Shown: positions 1-11,023, counted from the stretch's first letter. The stretch: DNA of 64,000 bases from Cordilura impudica (GCA_963682025.1 OY821518.1:122025648-122089647); one strand, 5' to 3'. Notes: generated by a model from the letters alone, not told the origin. A program made the numbers and translations.

Positions 1-82
1 AAATATTTTTAGTCGGCGTGACACCTTCCATACAAAGTAAATATTTAATATCATATATATTAAGTACTATGATAGAGAAAGG
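1..82 (+). mobile_element. Helitron internal repeat fragment
   Basis: This is the start of a Helitron-type internal repeat (the unit with GGCGTGACACCTTCCATAC followed by a run ending in ATCATATATATT) that recurs at 2463, 6505, 42006, 46617 and 49240. It is cut at the window edge on the left and by an inverted mini-me fragment on the right. No coding capacity is seen. Confidence 0.6.
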
Positions 83-211
83 TTTACATGGACACACAGA
101 CGGACGGACGGACGGACGAACATTGTTAAATCAACTCAGAAAGTGATTCTGATTCGATCGGTATAATTAAAGATGGGTCTAGGCCAAACCATATAGTGGT
201 ATAGGGTATAA
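83..211 (-). mobile_element. mini-me-like element, 5' fragment, inverted
   Basis: Reverse complement of the first 130 bases of the mini-me family seen at 301, 1657 and 8301. It includes the TCCGTCCGTC microsatellite and the end motif TGGTATAGGGTAT. It faces copy A at 301, leaving about 90 unassigned bases between the two. Confidence 0.75.
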
Positions 212-300
212 AAATAGATAGTAATAAAATATAAAACAGAGGAATTTTATATGTTGTTTATGAAATAATTTTGTTTTTTTCGATCGCGAGTGGATAGTGT

Positions 301-1109
301 TTATACCCTATACCACTATGTGGTTTGGGTATAATGACTTTGTGCTGCTGTTTGTAATAACCAAAAATATTTGACCTACACCCATCTTTAATTATACCGA
401 TCGAATCAGAATCACTATCTGAGTTGATTTAACAATGTCCGTCCGTCCGTCCGTCCGTCCGTCCGTCTGTGTGTCCATGTAAAGTTTGTAATCAAACTGC
501 AGGTCGCAAATATGAATATATTTTGATGAAATTTGGTATTTAAACTTTCATCGGCCATAGGATAAACGCTGTTGAAATTGGTGAGAATCGGTCCTTGTTC
601 AGACCTAGCCCCCATACAAATGACCCCTATGAAATCAACATATATTGCCATAAGATCCAAATTATCATACAAATCTTAGTCAAATTGGGTTTGTATGTAT
701 ATATTACATCCATTAATCAGTAGTCCAAAAATTATCCCTATTGGGGAACTCTTAGTCATAGGCCCCATATAGAGCAGCTTCCCGATCTTCACTTGAATCT
801 ATCAAAAAACAAAAATATTGCACTGATTCTTCTCAAATTTTGTATGTTTTTTTTTTTTTAAATACAAGAGACTTTACCAAACATGGTCAGGATCGGTCCA
901 TTTTTGGGCCTAGTACCCATATAGATACAGCATCCGATATGAACTTGTTCATATCTGCAGCCGAAAAAATTAATAAAAATTCCACTCAAATTTGGTTTAT
1001 GCTTATTTTCTATATGCAGTTAGTTGGGCCTGAGAGATAGGGTCTCTAAACGCATGGTATAGGGTATCGTATAGACGGTCTAGACCGACTATAATTTACT
1101 TACTTGTTT
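301..1109 (+). mobile_element. mini-me/INE-1-type non-autonomous element, copy A
   Basis: A roughly 0.8-kb non-coding element. It opens with ATACCCTATACCA and closes near 1050 with the complement TGGTATAGGGTAT, then a palindrome (GGTCTAGACC) and the tail CTTACTTGTT. At 436-468 it carries a (GTCC)n microsatellite, the hallmark of the dipteran mini-me/DINE-1 group. That group is thought to be mobilised by Helentron (rolling-circle) transposases, and placing this copy there is inference from structure. Short reading frames inside it recur in other copies because the DNA is shared, not because protein is conserved. Confidence 0.8.
436..468 (+). repeat. (GTCC)n microsatellite inside mini-me copy A
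   Basis: About eight uninterrupted GTCC units followed by GTCTGTGTGTCC. Copy B has a shorter run near 1794-1815 and copy C a longer one near 8450-8488, so the tract varies in length between copies as expected for a transposon-borne proto-microsatellite. Confidence 0.9.
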
Positions 1110-1438
1110 AATTTTGAGATGTACGCGTTAAAGAACGTTTCTTTAGCAGTACACGTGCAATACAACGAACTTAAAATAAAGCTACACTCGAATCTGTGTG
1201 GTTTATGTGTGTTCGAAACAAAAAATACGTGATAGAAAAATATTCGTGTAGATAACGAAATATTAAAATGAAACACACTCATGATTTTGTTCGGCACTGT
1301 ACAAAATTTAAAAACACATATAATTGATATGAAAATAAAAATATGTGTTGGCTGATTTACCATAGAACATTGTGTATTTGATGTATGTATTTTCTGAACC
1401 TTGCTATATATGCGATTGAGTAACGTCATCTGTTATTA
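1110..1438. other. unassigned A+T-rich spacer
   Basis: I see no gene, repeat or RNA here. A 109-codon open frame on the minus strand has no recognisable motif, and its composition looks like chance A+T-rich sequence. Confidence 0.5.
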
Positions 1439-1656
1439 CTGTAAGTACGTAATGGGAAAGTAGCGAGAGTTTGTGTGATTTCACAGGATAGTAGTGTGAG
1501 TAGCCTTGTTGAAATTGGGCGGTAGCGGATCGGTGGGAAGATCTTTGAAAATTTGTTTAACTAATGCAAGTAGCCATACTGGAAATGGGCGTGTGTTTGT
1601 TTGTAATGTTGGTTCCGATATAAAGAAAGGTACTTAGTGATGGACAAAAACTTTAA
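1439..1656 (+). mobile_element. degenerate Helitron-repeat fragment
   Basis: Diverged copies of the Helitron internal unit: a GTGTGAGTAGCC motif followed by AAATTGGGCGGTAGCGGATCGGTGGG occurs once, and a weaker second unit follows. It ends where mini-me copy B begins and resumes after it at 2463, so copy B probably inserted into one Helitron. Confidence 0.5.
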
Positions 1657-2451
1657 TTATACCCTACACCACTATGTGGTTTGGGTATAATGACTTTGTG
1701 CTGCTGTTTGTAACAACCAAAAATATTTGACCTACACCCATCTTTAATTATACCGATCGAATCAGAATCACTATCTGATTCGATTTAACGATGTCCGTCC
1801 GTCCGTCCGTCTGTGTGTCCATGTAAAGCTTGTAATCAAACTGCAGGTAGCAAATATGAATATATTTTGATGAAATGTGGAATTTAATCTTTAATCGGCC
1901 ATATGATGAATGCTGTTGAAATTGGTTAGAATCGGTCCATGTTCATACCTAACCCCCATACAAATGACCCCTACGAAATCAACTTAAATTGCCATAAGAT
2001 CCAAATTATCATACAAATCTTAGTCAAATTGGGTTTGTTTGTATATATTACATCCACTAATCAGTAGTCCAAAAATAATCCTTATTGGACAACTCTTAGT
2101 CATAGGCCCCACATAGAGCTGCTTCCCGATCTTCACTTAAATCTATCAAAAAACAAAAATATTTCACTGATTCTTCTCAAATTTTGTTTGTATATATTTT
2201 TTCAAAATACAAGAGACTTTACCAAAGATGGCCAGGATCGGTCTATTTTTGGGCCTAGTCCCCATATAGATGTACCATCCGATTTGAACTTTTTCATATC
2301 TGCAGCCAAAAAAATTAATAAAAATTCCACTCAAATTTGGTTTATGCTTATTTTCTATATCCAGTTAGTTGGGCCTGATTGATAGGGCCTCTAAACGCAT
2401 GGTATAGGGTATCGTATAGTCGGTCTAGACCGACTATAATTTTCTTAATTG
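1657..2451 (+). mobile_element. mini-me/INE-1-type element, copy B
   Basis: A full-length sister of copy A. It has the same opening (one base changed in ACCCTACACC), a short GTCC tract, the same internal blocks and the same palindromic end and tail. A T-run continues directly into Helitron sequence at 2463. Confidence 0.8.
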
Positions 2452-2462
2452 TTTTTTTTTTT

Positions 2463-2869
2463 TTTTTTTTTTTTAGAGGGCGTGGCACCTCCAATATAAA
2501 GTGAGTACTATAACAGGCGAGCTTTGCAAATTTATATGATTTCACCTATTACTTATGTTAGGAGCCATGCTGACACCTCTTATACAAAGTAGTAATTCAA
2601 TATTATATATCTTGAGTATTCTTCTCATGGGCAAGTATATGTACCTTCTTCCAGAGTAGAAATGACAAATAATTTGATAATTGTTGCAACGAATGTAAAA
2701 AAAAAAAAATATTTTGTACCAGCACGCATTCAAATAAAAAAAAAATATAAAATAAATGAAAGAAAATATTTTAAATGCACAAGATAAACTTCGTAGAAAA
2801 AACTGATTATGAAATAAAACATGTTAAAAGTCTTGGCAGGTCGTAGCGAAGCGCGGCAAGGCATACTAG
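2463..2869 (+). mobile_element. Helitron, 3' half with intact CTAG end
   Basis: It contains two diverged internal units (GGCGTGGCACCTCC and later). It then shares with 43250-43350 a block containing GATAATTGTTGCAACGAATG, and ends GCGAAGCGCGGCAAGGC followed by ATACTAG before a T. A small hairpin plus CTAG/T is the canonical Helitron 3' terminus. This copy supplies the 3' end missing from the longer family members at 6505 and 42006. Confidence 0.75.
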
Positions 2870-3829
2870 TAAATAAAATAAAGCGGTGGTGCGTATTAAT
2901 GTCTGGCATCACGGCTGAACCACTGAAGCTATCTATTCCATATACAGACCATATGCTCGTGGTGTGGGGATATTTGCGAAAATACAGTTGTATAAAATTT
3001 TCATAACAACAATACTAAATATAAATATAATAATATACTTTGGTATAATCTCAAAAACTTACGGCAGGTGGAATTAATTATTTTATACGACTATTTTCAA
3101 TGGTTGCGCGAAAGAACAATTTTAGCAACACCAAATATTGCAGTCTCCGTCATTTTCATTCAGGTTAATTGATACTGTGGTAGAAGAAGAATTTTAAAAC
3201 TTAGTTTTAAAATTCGAATGTGGTTTTTCACCACATAATTTACTCTTGAAAATTGGATAGACAGCTACACTGCTTTGAAACCTAAATGCACAAATATTCT
3301 TTAGTGCAGTGTGGTGCATTATCAAGAAAATATTGGGTAGCATATTTGAATCGAGAATGCTCAATGCTAAGTTTAACGGAGAGCAAGCCGAGAACCATGA
3401 TGAATGTAAAAAATTTTCTAACTGCAATTAAATGCTTACAATACCCAGTACGTCTTCCAAGTGGAATGACAATCAGCAAATCTCAAGGCCAGTCAAAGAA
3501 AGTCTAAAGCTTGCATTTGAAAAATTCATGTTTCACTTATGATCAGTTATATGTAGCCGTTTATGGCAAGCGAAATGATTTGTTTGTATATGGCAAAAAT
3601 GGGGCAATAATGTATATTGGCCACACGATGGCTCTACAATAAATTATTACTAATCAGCAACAAACATTGTGTTATGTGAAACAGAATTAAATTTATTAAA
3701 TCGAAGATAAAATTTTAGTTTAATTCGTTCTCATTAAAATAATTCCTAAACTAAATTGAATGTATAACAAAGTAAATCCTGGAATAAAATAATTATTTTG
3801 AGCAGAAAAACGTTTGCCGGGTCAGCTAG
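2870..3829 (+). mobile_element. decayed autonomous Helitron, 3' part
   Basis: It ends in GTTTGCCGGGTCAGCTAG followed by T, the standard Helitron terminus. Upstream lies a relic of the helicase domain (separate entry). The first 120 bases contain GGCATCACGGCTGAACC, which resembles sequence common in Helitron flanks. No 5' TC end or Rep domain is visible, so only the last kilobase remains. Confidence 0.7.
3286..3642 (+). pseudogene. Helitron PIF1-like helicase C-terminus (relic)
   Basis: One frame reads MTISKSQGQSKKV, hits a stop at 3505, then continues with YDQLYVAVYGKRNDLFVYG to a second stop at 3640. In intact Helitron helicases these correspond to the late SF1 motifs (usually MTINKSQGQ and HGQLYVA.SRV), which contact DNA and nucleotide during rolling-circle transposition. 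The family is recognised from motif order and spacing. The conserved SRV is replaced here (VYGKR) and the N-terminal part of the frame is not recognisable, so it is inactive. It lies about 190 bases upstream of a Helitron CTAG end, as expected. Confidence 0.75.
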
Positions 3830-4584
3830 TATTTACATAAGTTTTATGTTTTATCTATGTATATGTGTACTGCAATGCAATTGATGTATTGTTTATATAA
3901 TCAATATAATAGCTATACATAAAAACTAAAAATATACAAGGATTAAGTTTAAAGGCACTAAAGCAATATATTTATATATGTATAATATATGAAATGTGGT
4001 TAATGAATAGAAAGTTCGATGAAACTATAGAAAATATTGTAGAAATTAATAGGCCATACTCATGTGAAATTTAGTACTAGTGAGTTGTAATGGACATCCT
4101 TTGAAAAATGAAAAAATTAAGTTTAATATACAAGATATATTTAGTAATTCATATATTTCAATACTTCTCTATAAAAACCAAGGACCATATATAATAGAGG
4201 ATGTGCAAACTGAAATTGGATCCATGAAAACTGAAAATGCAAGAGGGAAAAGATGGTTATAAACATGTTGGTGAAAATCTGGTCCGAGATCCGCGTTACT
4301 GGGACCAAATCTCTCTCTTTTATATATTTACAATGGTTTTTGTTCTAAATTTACGTTAAAAATGTTACGATAATTGAAATTTATTTAAATTGTAAAAGAA
4401 ATTTATAAATTATATTAAATTAATATATAGAATGTAAAAAAATTATTGCAAATAAAAGTTTATATCATTACAGATGAAACAAACTAATGTTTTTGAAGAA
4501 AAAATTAAAAATAGGTTTTGCAAAATTTGTAAATCATCATAATTTTAAAGATTTCACAGAATTTACAGAAATATGTTTACTGTT
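3830..4584. other. A+T-rich, nothing recognised
   Basis: Low-complexity A+T-rich DNA between the Helitron end and the 63-base minisatellite. A 60-codon open frame near 4080 has no motif. I see no tRNA, repeat end or coding bias. Confidence 0.5.
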
Positions 4585-4765
4585 ATTCAATTAGATCTAC
4601 AGGTGTAGTAGGATCTAATGTTGTGGTGCAGTGGGATCTGGCTAGATATTCAGTTTGATTTTCTGTTGCAGTGGGATCTAATGTTGTGGAGCAGTGGGAT
4701 CTAGCTAGATATTCAATTAGATATACCGGTGCAGTGGGATCTAATGTTGTTATGCAGTGGATTAT
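4585..4765 (+). repeat. 63-base minisatellite, about 3 units
   Basis: Units starting ATTCAATTAGATCTACAGG (near 4587), ATTCAGTTTGATTTTCTG (near 4650) and ATTCAATTAGATATACCGG (near 4712) each contain GCAGTGGGATCTAATGTTGT or a variant. The period is divisible by three, so the minus strand reads a 21-residue repeat (ARSHCTTTLDPT...). I take that as a by-product of the period rather than evidence of a gene. Confidence 0.75.
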
Positions 4766-5340
4766 AATAGATGGTTTCAATGGATATTTGCTTGGTTTTT
4801 GGTATTTGTAAAAAGATTTGAGTTATTAAATACGTTAAAAATGAGAAATAAATGAAAAAATTTACATTAAATAATACTTTTAACACAAAAAATATCTTTT
4901 TTAAACAAAAGTAGACAACAATTTCAATTTCTATTTAAAAATTAATTTCTTTTTTTTATTCATTAATTCATAATCATCATCATATATATTTAATATAAAC
5001 AATAAAAAACAATAAAAAAAATATTTTTTATTGGGTTAGTATTTTGGAAATAACTGGGTATCTTATATATTAATAGAATTTATGAATAAACTTTGCATTC
5101 AAGATTTTTTTCAATATTTTTCTTCTCTCAAACATCTATAACTAGAGTTCTAATTAACGTAGGCTGTTGACATAGCTCTAAGAACACTCAGTGGATCAAG
5201 CTCCTTCTTTTGAGCTATTAACTGCTTAAATTCGAGGAAAGTTATGCGTGGACAATCAACTTTAATTTTACTCTATGTTAACTTCTCTTGGCATATTTTG
5301 TTATTACTGTACGTTAACTTCTCTTGGCAAATTTTGGTAT
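4766..5340. other. A+T-rich, one short direct repeat
   Basis: Mostly A/T runs. ACTTCTCTTGGCA followed by A(T/A)ATTTTG(T/G)TAT occurs twice, at about 5280 and 5315. A block near 5035 (ATTTTGGAAATAACTGGG) reappears near 5650, suggesting an old local duplication. No gene seen. Confidence 0.5.
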
Positions 5341-5399
5341 TATAATATAAAAATTAATATAATATAATATAATGCTGCGGAGCAGCAGGGGTCCTCTAG
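5341..5399 (+). mobile_element. Helitron 3' terminus
   Basis: GCTGCGGAGCAGC forms a hairpin and is followed after 6-9 bases by CCTCTAG/T, the Helitron 3' signature. The 5' end of this element is not recognised, so the length of the copy is unknown. Confidence 0.6.
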
Positions 5400-6071
5400 T
5401 AAGTTTTAAATATATTTTTGGAGAGATCATCATAAAATTTTTAATTACTCTAAGTTGTTAGTATCCTAAATTTCTCATTTTGCTTCAATCCCTGTCTCTT
5501 ATCTGCAATTAGGGTATACACTAATGTTTTAGAGTTTTTATATAACAAAACTGGCAGGGATCATTTTCATTTAATCACAAAGAGAATTGTGGTGTAGGCA
5601 TATTATTTTCTATTGTACGAATTATACTCCGCTTCAAATTTATTCTGTGGTAATATTTTAGAAATAACTGGCTTTAAATTTTAAATATATTTTTGAAAAC
5701 ATCATCATAAAATTCTGATGGTGTAACAATTTTTTTCACATTATGGGTCTTATGTTGTAAAAGTAATGGCGCAGCTGATGCTTGTCCTTTAGCCATTTCT
5801 ATGCATTTTTCGCATTTGATTTGCTTCACGAATTTATTTAAAATTACATACCCAGTATAATATGGTAGGATTTCCAATTCATTTGTAGTCAACTGATATA
5901 AAAAAAAATATTCAAAATTATTCATGTGTTATTACCATATTATTTTTTTGATTTACCAAATGAAATCCAAGGGCATCATATCAAATCCCACTGGCGGCAT
6001 AAGTAACCATTTTTTTAATTTCAATTTTTTTCAAATTTATATTATTTTGTATTTTACACATTTATATAATA
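5400..6071. other. diverged spacer with possible transposase scrap
   Basis: Two partial direct repeats occur here (5400-5460 and 5676-5720, both with TTTTAAATATATTTTT and ATCATCATAAAATT). A minus-strand frame at 5925-5674 reads YYTGYVILNKFVKQIKCEKC. This loosely recalls the C-terminal zinc-binding stretch of P-element/THAP-type transposases (GYV...C..C). The match is short, so I give no product. Confidence 0.35.
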
Positions 6072-6504
6072 CTAGATGAAACGCGGTATGCTTCGCTACC
6101 CCCTCCCAAATGAAAGGGCTCACGCTAAGTCCCAAGGCTCTCACTATTACATTAATTCAGATATTTCACATTTAATTTTAAGTTTGTAAGGGGGGTGCCA
6201 CGCACATTTGTCCAATCCCACCCATTTTTTTTGTCTGACTACTCACGTTAATAATAGATGACATGAGACAAATCTGCAAAGCTCTCCCTATCGTAGTGCT
6301 CAATATATATGATATTAAGAATTTACTTGGTATGGGAGGTGCCACGCCGACTAAAAATATTTAAAAAAATACAGCCTGTAGCACCTCCCCTATCCGCAGT
6401 AAGACTCTGTGAAAATTTCAGGAAGATCAGATGAGCAGTTACGGAGATTACCTCCTACAAACAAACAAATACACATTACCTCTTTATTAGATTATTAGTA
6501 TAGA
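6072..6504 (-). mobile_element. complete short non-autonomous Helitron (433 bases)
   Basis: Read on the minus strand, it starts TCTATACTAATAATC after an A and ends GGTAGCGAAGCATACC, a hairpin, followed by GCGTTTCATCTAG before a T. That is insertion between A and T with TC and CTRR ends, the Helitron rule. It has the GAGGTAATGTG/TGTTTG start block and one internal unit. A near twin is at 46617-47077. It abuts the 3' side of the longer Helitron at 6505-7890 in the same orientation. Confidence 0.85.
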
Positions 6505-7890
6505 TTTTTATATTTCGATACTTGCTGATATACAATGTTTTTTGTTTTTCATTCGGTTCAACAATTATCAGATTTTTCGGCGTTCCTACCCTGGAGCAAG
6601 ACATATTTAGCTGCCCATGAGAATAACATAGATTTTCCAAATTAGATCTGGCAACACTAACCTATTGGCCTTAATAAATCATTTTGCAATTTTTCTTTTT
6701 AGCGATTTTTGATTTTTCCATTTTTGATTTTGAAGGTTTTTGTTTTTGGGCTATTTTTATTTTTCGCGATTTTTGGGTTTGGCAATTTTTTATTTTGGCG
6801 ATATATATTCACAACAGATCACACTGATAACTAATGTACTTGTCAAAAGACTGTCGCTTTCGTAGTACTTCATATTTTTTATGTAGGAGGTACCACGCCC
6901 ACTAATCCCATCCCGCCCAATTTTTATTGGACTACTCACATTAATATCTGATGGACTCGTGCAAAATGTCGAGTCTGTCCCTTTTATAGTACACCAGTTA
7001 TATTATATTAGATATCTACTTTGCGTGGGCGGTGCTACGCCTACTGCTTCGATCACGCCCATTTTTTTGTTCGACTAATCATACAAAGAACCTATGGGAT
7101 CATGCTAAGCCACAAAGCTCCCTCTTGTACTCCAGATATATGAAATTAAATAGTTACTTTGCATGGGGATTGCCACGCCCATTTGTGTGAACCCGCTAAT
7201 TGTTTGTCCGACTACTCATACTAAGGTCTGATGGGATCGTGCAAAATGTAAAAGCTTCCCTTTTATAGTACACCAGTTATTTGATATTATATATTTACAG
7301 GCGGTATATGTACAGGCGGTGCCACGCCCACTGCTCCGATCACGCCCATTTTTGCCTAACTAATCACACGAATAACTTATGGGCTCACCCAAAGTCCCAA
7401 GACACTCACTATAACAGTACTCCAGATATATGGCATTTTATATTTATTTTGTATGGCAGGTGCCACGCCTATTGGTCCCATAATGTCCATTTTTGGTCCG
7501 ACTAATCACATTAATTATAAGTGACATCAGACAAATTTGAAAAGCTTTCTCTATCATTGTACTCGAGATATATGATACTGAATTATTACTTGGATGTGAG
7601 GTACCACGCCCACTTATCCGATACCGCCCATTCCGACGTAGCTACTAATATTTACAATAGGTGACCTCACACAATTTTGCAAAGCTCTGCCTATCATATT
7701 ACTCAATATATATGATATTTAAAATGTACTTTCTGTGGTAGGTGCCACGCTCACTAAAAATACTTAAAAAATTATAGCCTATAGCACTTCCCATATCCGC
7801 AGTAAGACCCTGTGAAAATTTCAGGAAGATCAGGTGAGTATTTACGGAGATTACCTCCTACAAACAAACAAACAACGATGCTTAGTATAG
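6505..7890 (-). mobile_element. Helitron with seven ~142-base internal tandem units
   Basis: On the minus strand it begins near 7890 with TATACTAAGCATC then (TTTG)n, and the TC terminus has decayed to AC. The internal motif CCACGCCCACT (and variants) recurs at about 6889, 7031, 7173, 7321, 7463, 7604 and 7744, giving a period near 142. It ends in a block shared with 43040-43340 and has no CTAG of its own; the small Helitron at 6072 follows immediately. It is non-coding and would need a Rep/helicase from elsewhere to move. Confidence 0.75.
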
Positions 7891-8050
7891 TCAAACCTGT
7901 TTTTATGCGGTCTGTCTTTGCGCGATTTCTTGTGTGCGTTTTTTTTTTGTGCGATATGTGAAAATTTTCAAATTATTTATTTATTTATTAATTTTTTTGT
8001 ATTGAATTTTCTTTTTTTATTCCAAAATATTTTTCTGTTGTAAAATACTA
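7891..8050. other. spacer with pogo/Tigger-like terminal sequence
   Basis: AGTCAAACCTGTTTTTATGC followed by GGTCTGTCTTTGCGCG resembles the inverted end of pogo/Tigger elements. No partner end is seen nearby, so it may be a solo end or chance. Confidence 0.35.
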
Positions 8051-8297
8051 ACCAGTAAGAAAAAACGAACAATTGTAACAATTTTAGACGGTTGAGACGG
8101 ACTATACAATATCCTATTAGAGAAATGGTCTTACCTCCACCTAATTGAATATAAAAAATAAGCATTACCGATATTGAAATTAATATCAGCTGACTAGGGG
8201 GTAAACATGGACAGACCATTACCATATTTGGTAAAATCACTTAATTTTCAAAAACTTTATATAAGCAAAATTTGGAAAAAGCTGTGCTATATTTTGG
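8051..8297 (-). mobile_element. diverged mini-me 3' half, inverted
   Basis: It aligns with the 3' half of the mini-me copy at 39658: AGTAAGAAAA tail, CGGACTATACAATATCC, CCTAATTGAATAT, and CATATTTGGTAAAATCACTT. It is head to head with copy C at 8301, forming an inverted pair. Confidence 0.6.
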
Positions 8298-8300
8298 GTT

Positions 8301-9101
8301 TTTATACCCTATACCACTATGTGGTTTGGGTATAATGACTTTGTGCTGCTGTTTGTTACTACCAAAAATATTTGACCTAGACCCATCTTTTATTATACCG
8401 ATCGACTCAGAATCACTTTCTGAATCACTTTCTGAGTCGATTAAGCAATGTCCGTCCGTCCGTCCGTCCGTCCGTCCGTCCGTCCGTCTGTGTGTCCATG
8501 TAAAGCTTGTAATCAAACTACAGGTCGCAAATATGAAGCCCTTATCGGCCATAGGATGAGCGCTATTGAAATTGGTGAAATTCGGTCTATGTTCAGACCT
8601 AGCCCCCATACAAGTGACCCCTTTGAAACCGACATGAAGTGTCACGAGATCCAAGTTATAGTATAGATCTCAGTCAAATTGGGCACATACAAGTGCTTAT
8701 TATATCCATTAATCAGTAGTCCAAAACTAATACCTATAGAACAATTCTTAGTCATAGGCCCCATATAAGCTGCTTCCCGATCTTCACTTAAGTCTATCAA
8801 CAAACAGAAATAGTGCACAAATTTTTCTCAAATTTGGTTTGTATATATTTTTTCAATATATAAGTGATTTTACCAAATATGGTCAAGATCGGTCCATTTT
8901 TCGACCTAGTCCCCTTATAAATATAGCACCCGATATGAACTTTTTCATATTTGCAGCAAAAAAATTAATAACAATGCCACTCAAGTTTGGTTTATGCTTA
9001 TTTTCTATATCGAATTAGGTGGACCAAAAGATAGGGTCTCTAAACCATGGTATAGGGTATCATTTGGTCGATCTAGACCGACTATAATTTTCTTACTTGT
9101 T
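8301..9101 (+). mobile_element. mini-me/INE-1-type element, copy C
   Basis: Full-length copy with ATACCCTATACCA at the start and ATGGTATAGGGTAT near 9048, palindrome ATCTAGACCGAC and tail CTTACTTGTT. It has the longest GTCC tract in the window (8450-8488). A TCTGAATCACTTTCTGAGTC duplication near 8408-8440 is specific to this copy. Confidence 0.8.
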
Positions 9102-9160
9102 TTTTATAGATTTAAGGGCTAATCGGGAAGTAGATTTATATGGGGACTGTGACTACATAC

Positions 9161-10347
9161 ACTGTCGTTAAAAAAAATTGCACCAATAACCACGTCTTTG
9201 TTCATGCTGGAAAAAATGTATTTTGTGCGTTTTATTTGAAAGTATATATACAATACTGTTATATTATGTATATTCTTTCTAAGTGTACTTACCTTTTCCA
9301 GAAAAGTAAACGGTTCTTTCCAATGATCGAAATTATAAAAAAAAACTCTGCGTCAGTGCAGGTATTAAAATAGCACCGAATGGCAACAATTCGTAAATAA
9401 CATTAATAGCGATTTAATGGTTAAATTAGAAGGATCAAAAGCTGTATGTAAGATGTTTTCTATTAAAAATGAAATAATTCCAAATATTTATTATTATTTA
9501 TTTTCATAGAAATCGGACATTGAAAGCATACACACCTGAAAAACGTGCTATTATAAGCAAATGGTTATCGAGCATAAATCATCTTCTGAAATAAGAAAAT
9601 TATTTGGGTGCTCTAATAGAATGATTGTAAATGCAATAAGATTTATTAAAAATTCTGAAAAACATGGTCACAAGCGAATTTTGTCACCAGTAAGTGGTCA
9701 AGCGTTTGGTCATATAATGAAAGAAGACCCTACTTATACAAGATGCAGAGCCAAAAAGGATCTAAGTGTGTCCGAAAGTATTAAAACTATTCGCCGGATG
9801 TTGCGAGGCAACCACTTGAATGCCTGTAGTCCCCGAATAGTGACCCTGCTCTCATGTACGCATGTTGGAGTTAGCTAGAATTCATTTGGAATGGCCAGCT
9901 GAAAAGCTGAGCATTGTTTTTTGAACAGATGATCCAAATTTGTTTTATTTGGAGACAAGGGATCATTTTCTTACGTCAGAAGACCCCCCAAATGCTGAAT
10001 TCAATCCAAAACTCACAACAAAAACCAATAAACATGGTTGTTCCCTCATTATGGTATGGGGATGATTTCCCTACTGTGGCGTAGGACAATTTACGTCAAT
10101 ACCCTTCAGGAAGTATCGCTACCATGTGTTTCTGAGTACCCAAAGTATACCAGCAAAAAAGCGGATTCAGGACAATAAAATAAACGTAATGCAATCACCT
10201 GCTCAATCCCCAGATTTACATTTAATCAAGAATTTATGGACGGATAGAGCGAAGGGAGTATCCCAAATACAGCCAACCGGTAATGAAACCCTTTGGATTG
10301 CTGTTCTATTTTTAATAGTGTAGTGCAATTTTTTTGTTTGACTGAGT
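9161..10347 (+). mobile_element. Tc1-like DNA transposon, decayed
   Basis: Imperfect inverted ends are seen: ACTGTCGTTAAAAAAAATTG then CAC on the left, and the complement of GTGCAATTTTTTTGTTTGAC then TGAGT on the right. They enclose a broken DDE transposase. A 40-base scrap of inverted mini-me (9108-9150) lies just outside the left end. The target duplication is not clear. Confidence 0.75.
9510..10330 (+). pseudogene. Tc1-like transposase (pseudogene)
   Basis: The first part has the Tc1 helix-turn-helix layout: YTPEKRAIISKWLSS, then SEIRKLFGCSNRMIVNAIR, then SIKTIRRMLRGNHLN. A shifted frame continues HLEWPAEKLSIVF, TDDPNLFYLETRDHF and HGCSLIMVWG. The end reads QSPAQSPDLHLIKNLW, the segment that carries the second and third catalytic acidic positions of DD34E Tc1 enzymes; the usual glutamate of IENLW is lysine here. 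Family members are about 340 residues. At least two frameshifts, a stop after MVWG and missing sequence before NKINVMQ make it inactive. Confidence 0.8.
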
Positions 10348-10599
10348 GATTTTTAATTTGTTTTAAAATACTTTAAAATTTTTAATAAAAGAAAAACCAA
10401 ATCAACAGTTTGTTATTTAATATTGTTTCGCAGTCTTGTAATTATCATATGACAAGTATTCAATGAAATTAGTTTGACTTATTCAAAAATATCTAACGAA
10501 TAATCTTTTTTTTATCCAGATGTATTTTTGACATCAGCTGTATGTTTCTACAGTGTTTCTTATTAAAGAACTAAATAATGGGTGTAGTAGAAATACATA
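10348..10599. other. spacer, nothing recognised
   Basis: A+T-rich sequence between the Tc1-like relic and the duplicated segment. No motif or repeat noted. Confidence 0.5.
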
Positions 10600-11019
10600 A
10601 ACCGAATTTGTACGTGATTCGCATGATAATTTAGATTGTATGTGGACTAGGTCAATTGTCAATTGATTTTCACCCATTTAGATACCATTAATTTTAGGGC
10701 TAACAAAATTTTATATTACAAATTTCATCAAAATAAATTCATTTTTGCGACTGGCAGTTTAATTTCAATGTTTAAATGTATACACTGACAGACATACATA
10801 TAGACAGATGGACGGATGGACATTTCCAAATTGACCCAGAAAATTATTCCGAGTCGATCGACATAATAAAAGATGATTTTAGTCAGATATTTTTAGTAGT
10901 TACACACAACAGCATTACCTCTTATATCCTAACCTCGACTGAGTTCCAAAGAAATATTTATAACTTTTGAGATTTTTTTTGATCTTCTTACATAATTACC
11001 CATAATATTCTACAAATGT
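10600..11019 (-). mobile_element. diverged mini-me fragment; start of duplicated segment, copy 1
   Basis: Inverted, diverged mini-me sequence: GACAGATGGACGGATGGACA microsatellite relic and GAGTCGATCGACATAAT. From about 10759 it is near-identical to 16684-16948, so it is the left part of the tandemly duplicated segment. A piggyBac element interrupts it at 11024. Confidence 0.7.
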
Positions 11020-11023
11020 TTAA
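11020..11023. repeat. piggyBac target site duplication, left TTAA
   Basis: TTAA directly before the left element end CCCATTTC. The matching TTAA is at 14734-14737. The paralogous copy at 16940-16945 (AAATGTTTAATGG) has a single TTAA and no element, so it is the empty site. Confidence 0.9.

Noticed and set aside
1100..1429. 109-codon minus-strand open frame
   Set aside because: Composition and lack of motif suggest chance; it lies between repeat copies.
8241..8666. Open frames of 72-137 codons on both strands in mini-me copy C, with RPSVRPSV and TDGRTDGRTDG repeats
   Set aside because: The peptide repeats are direct translations of the GTCC microsatellite and recur only because the DNA element is repeated.
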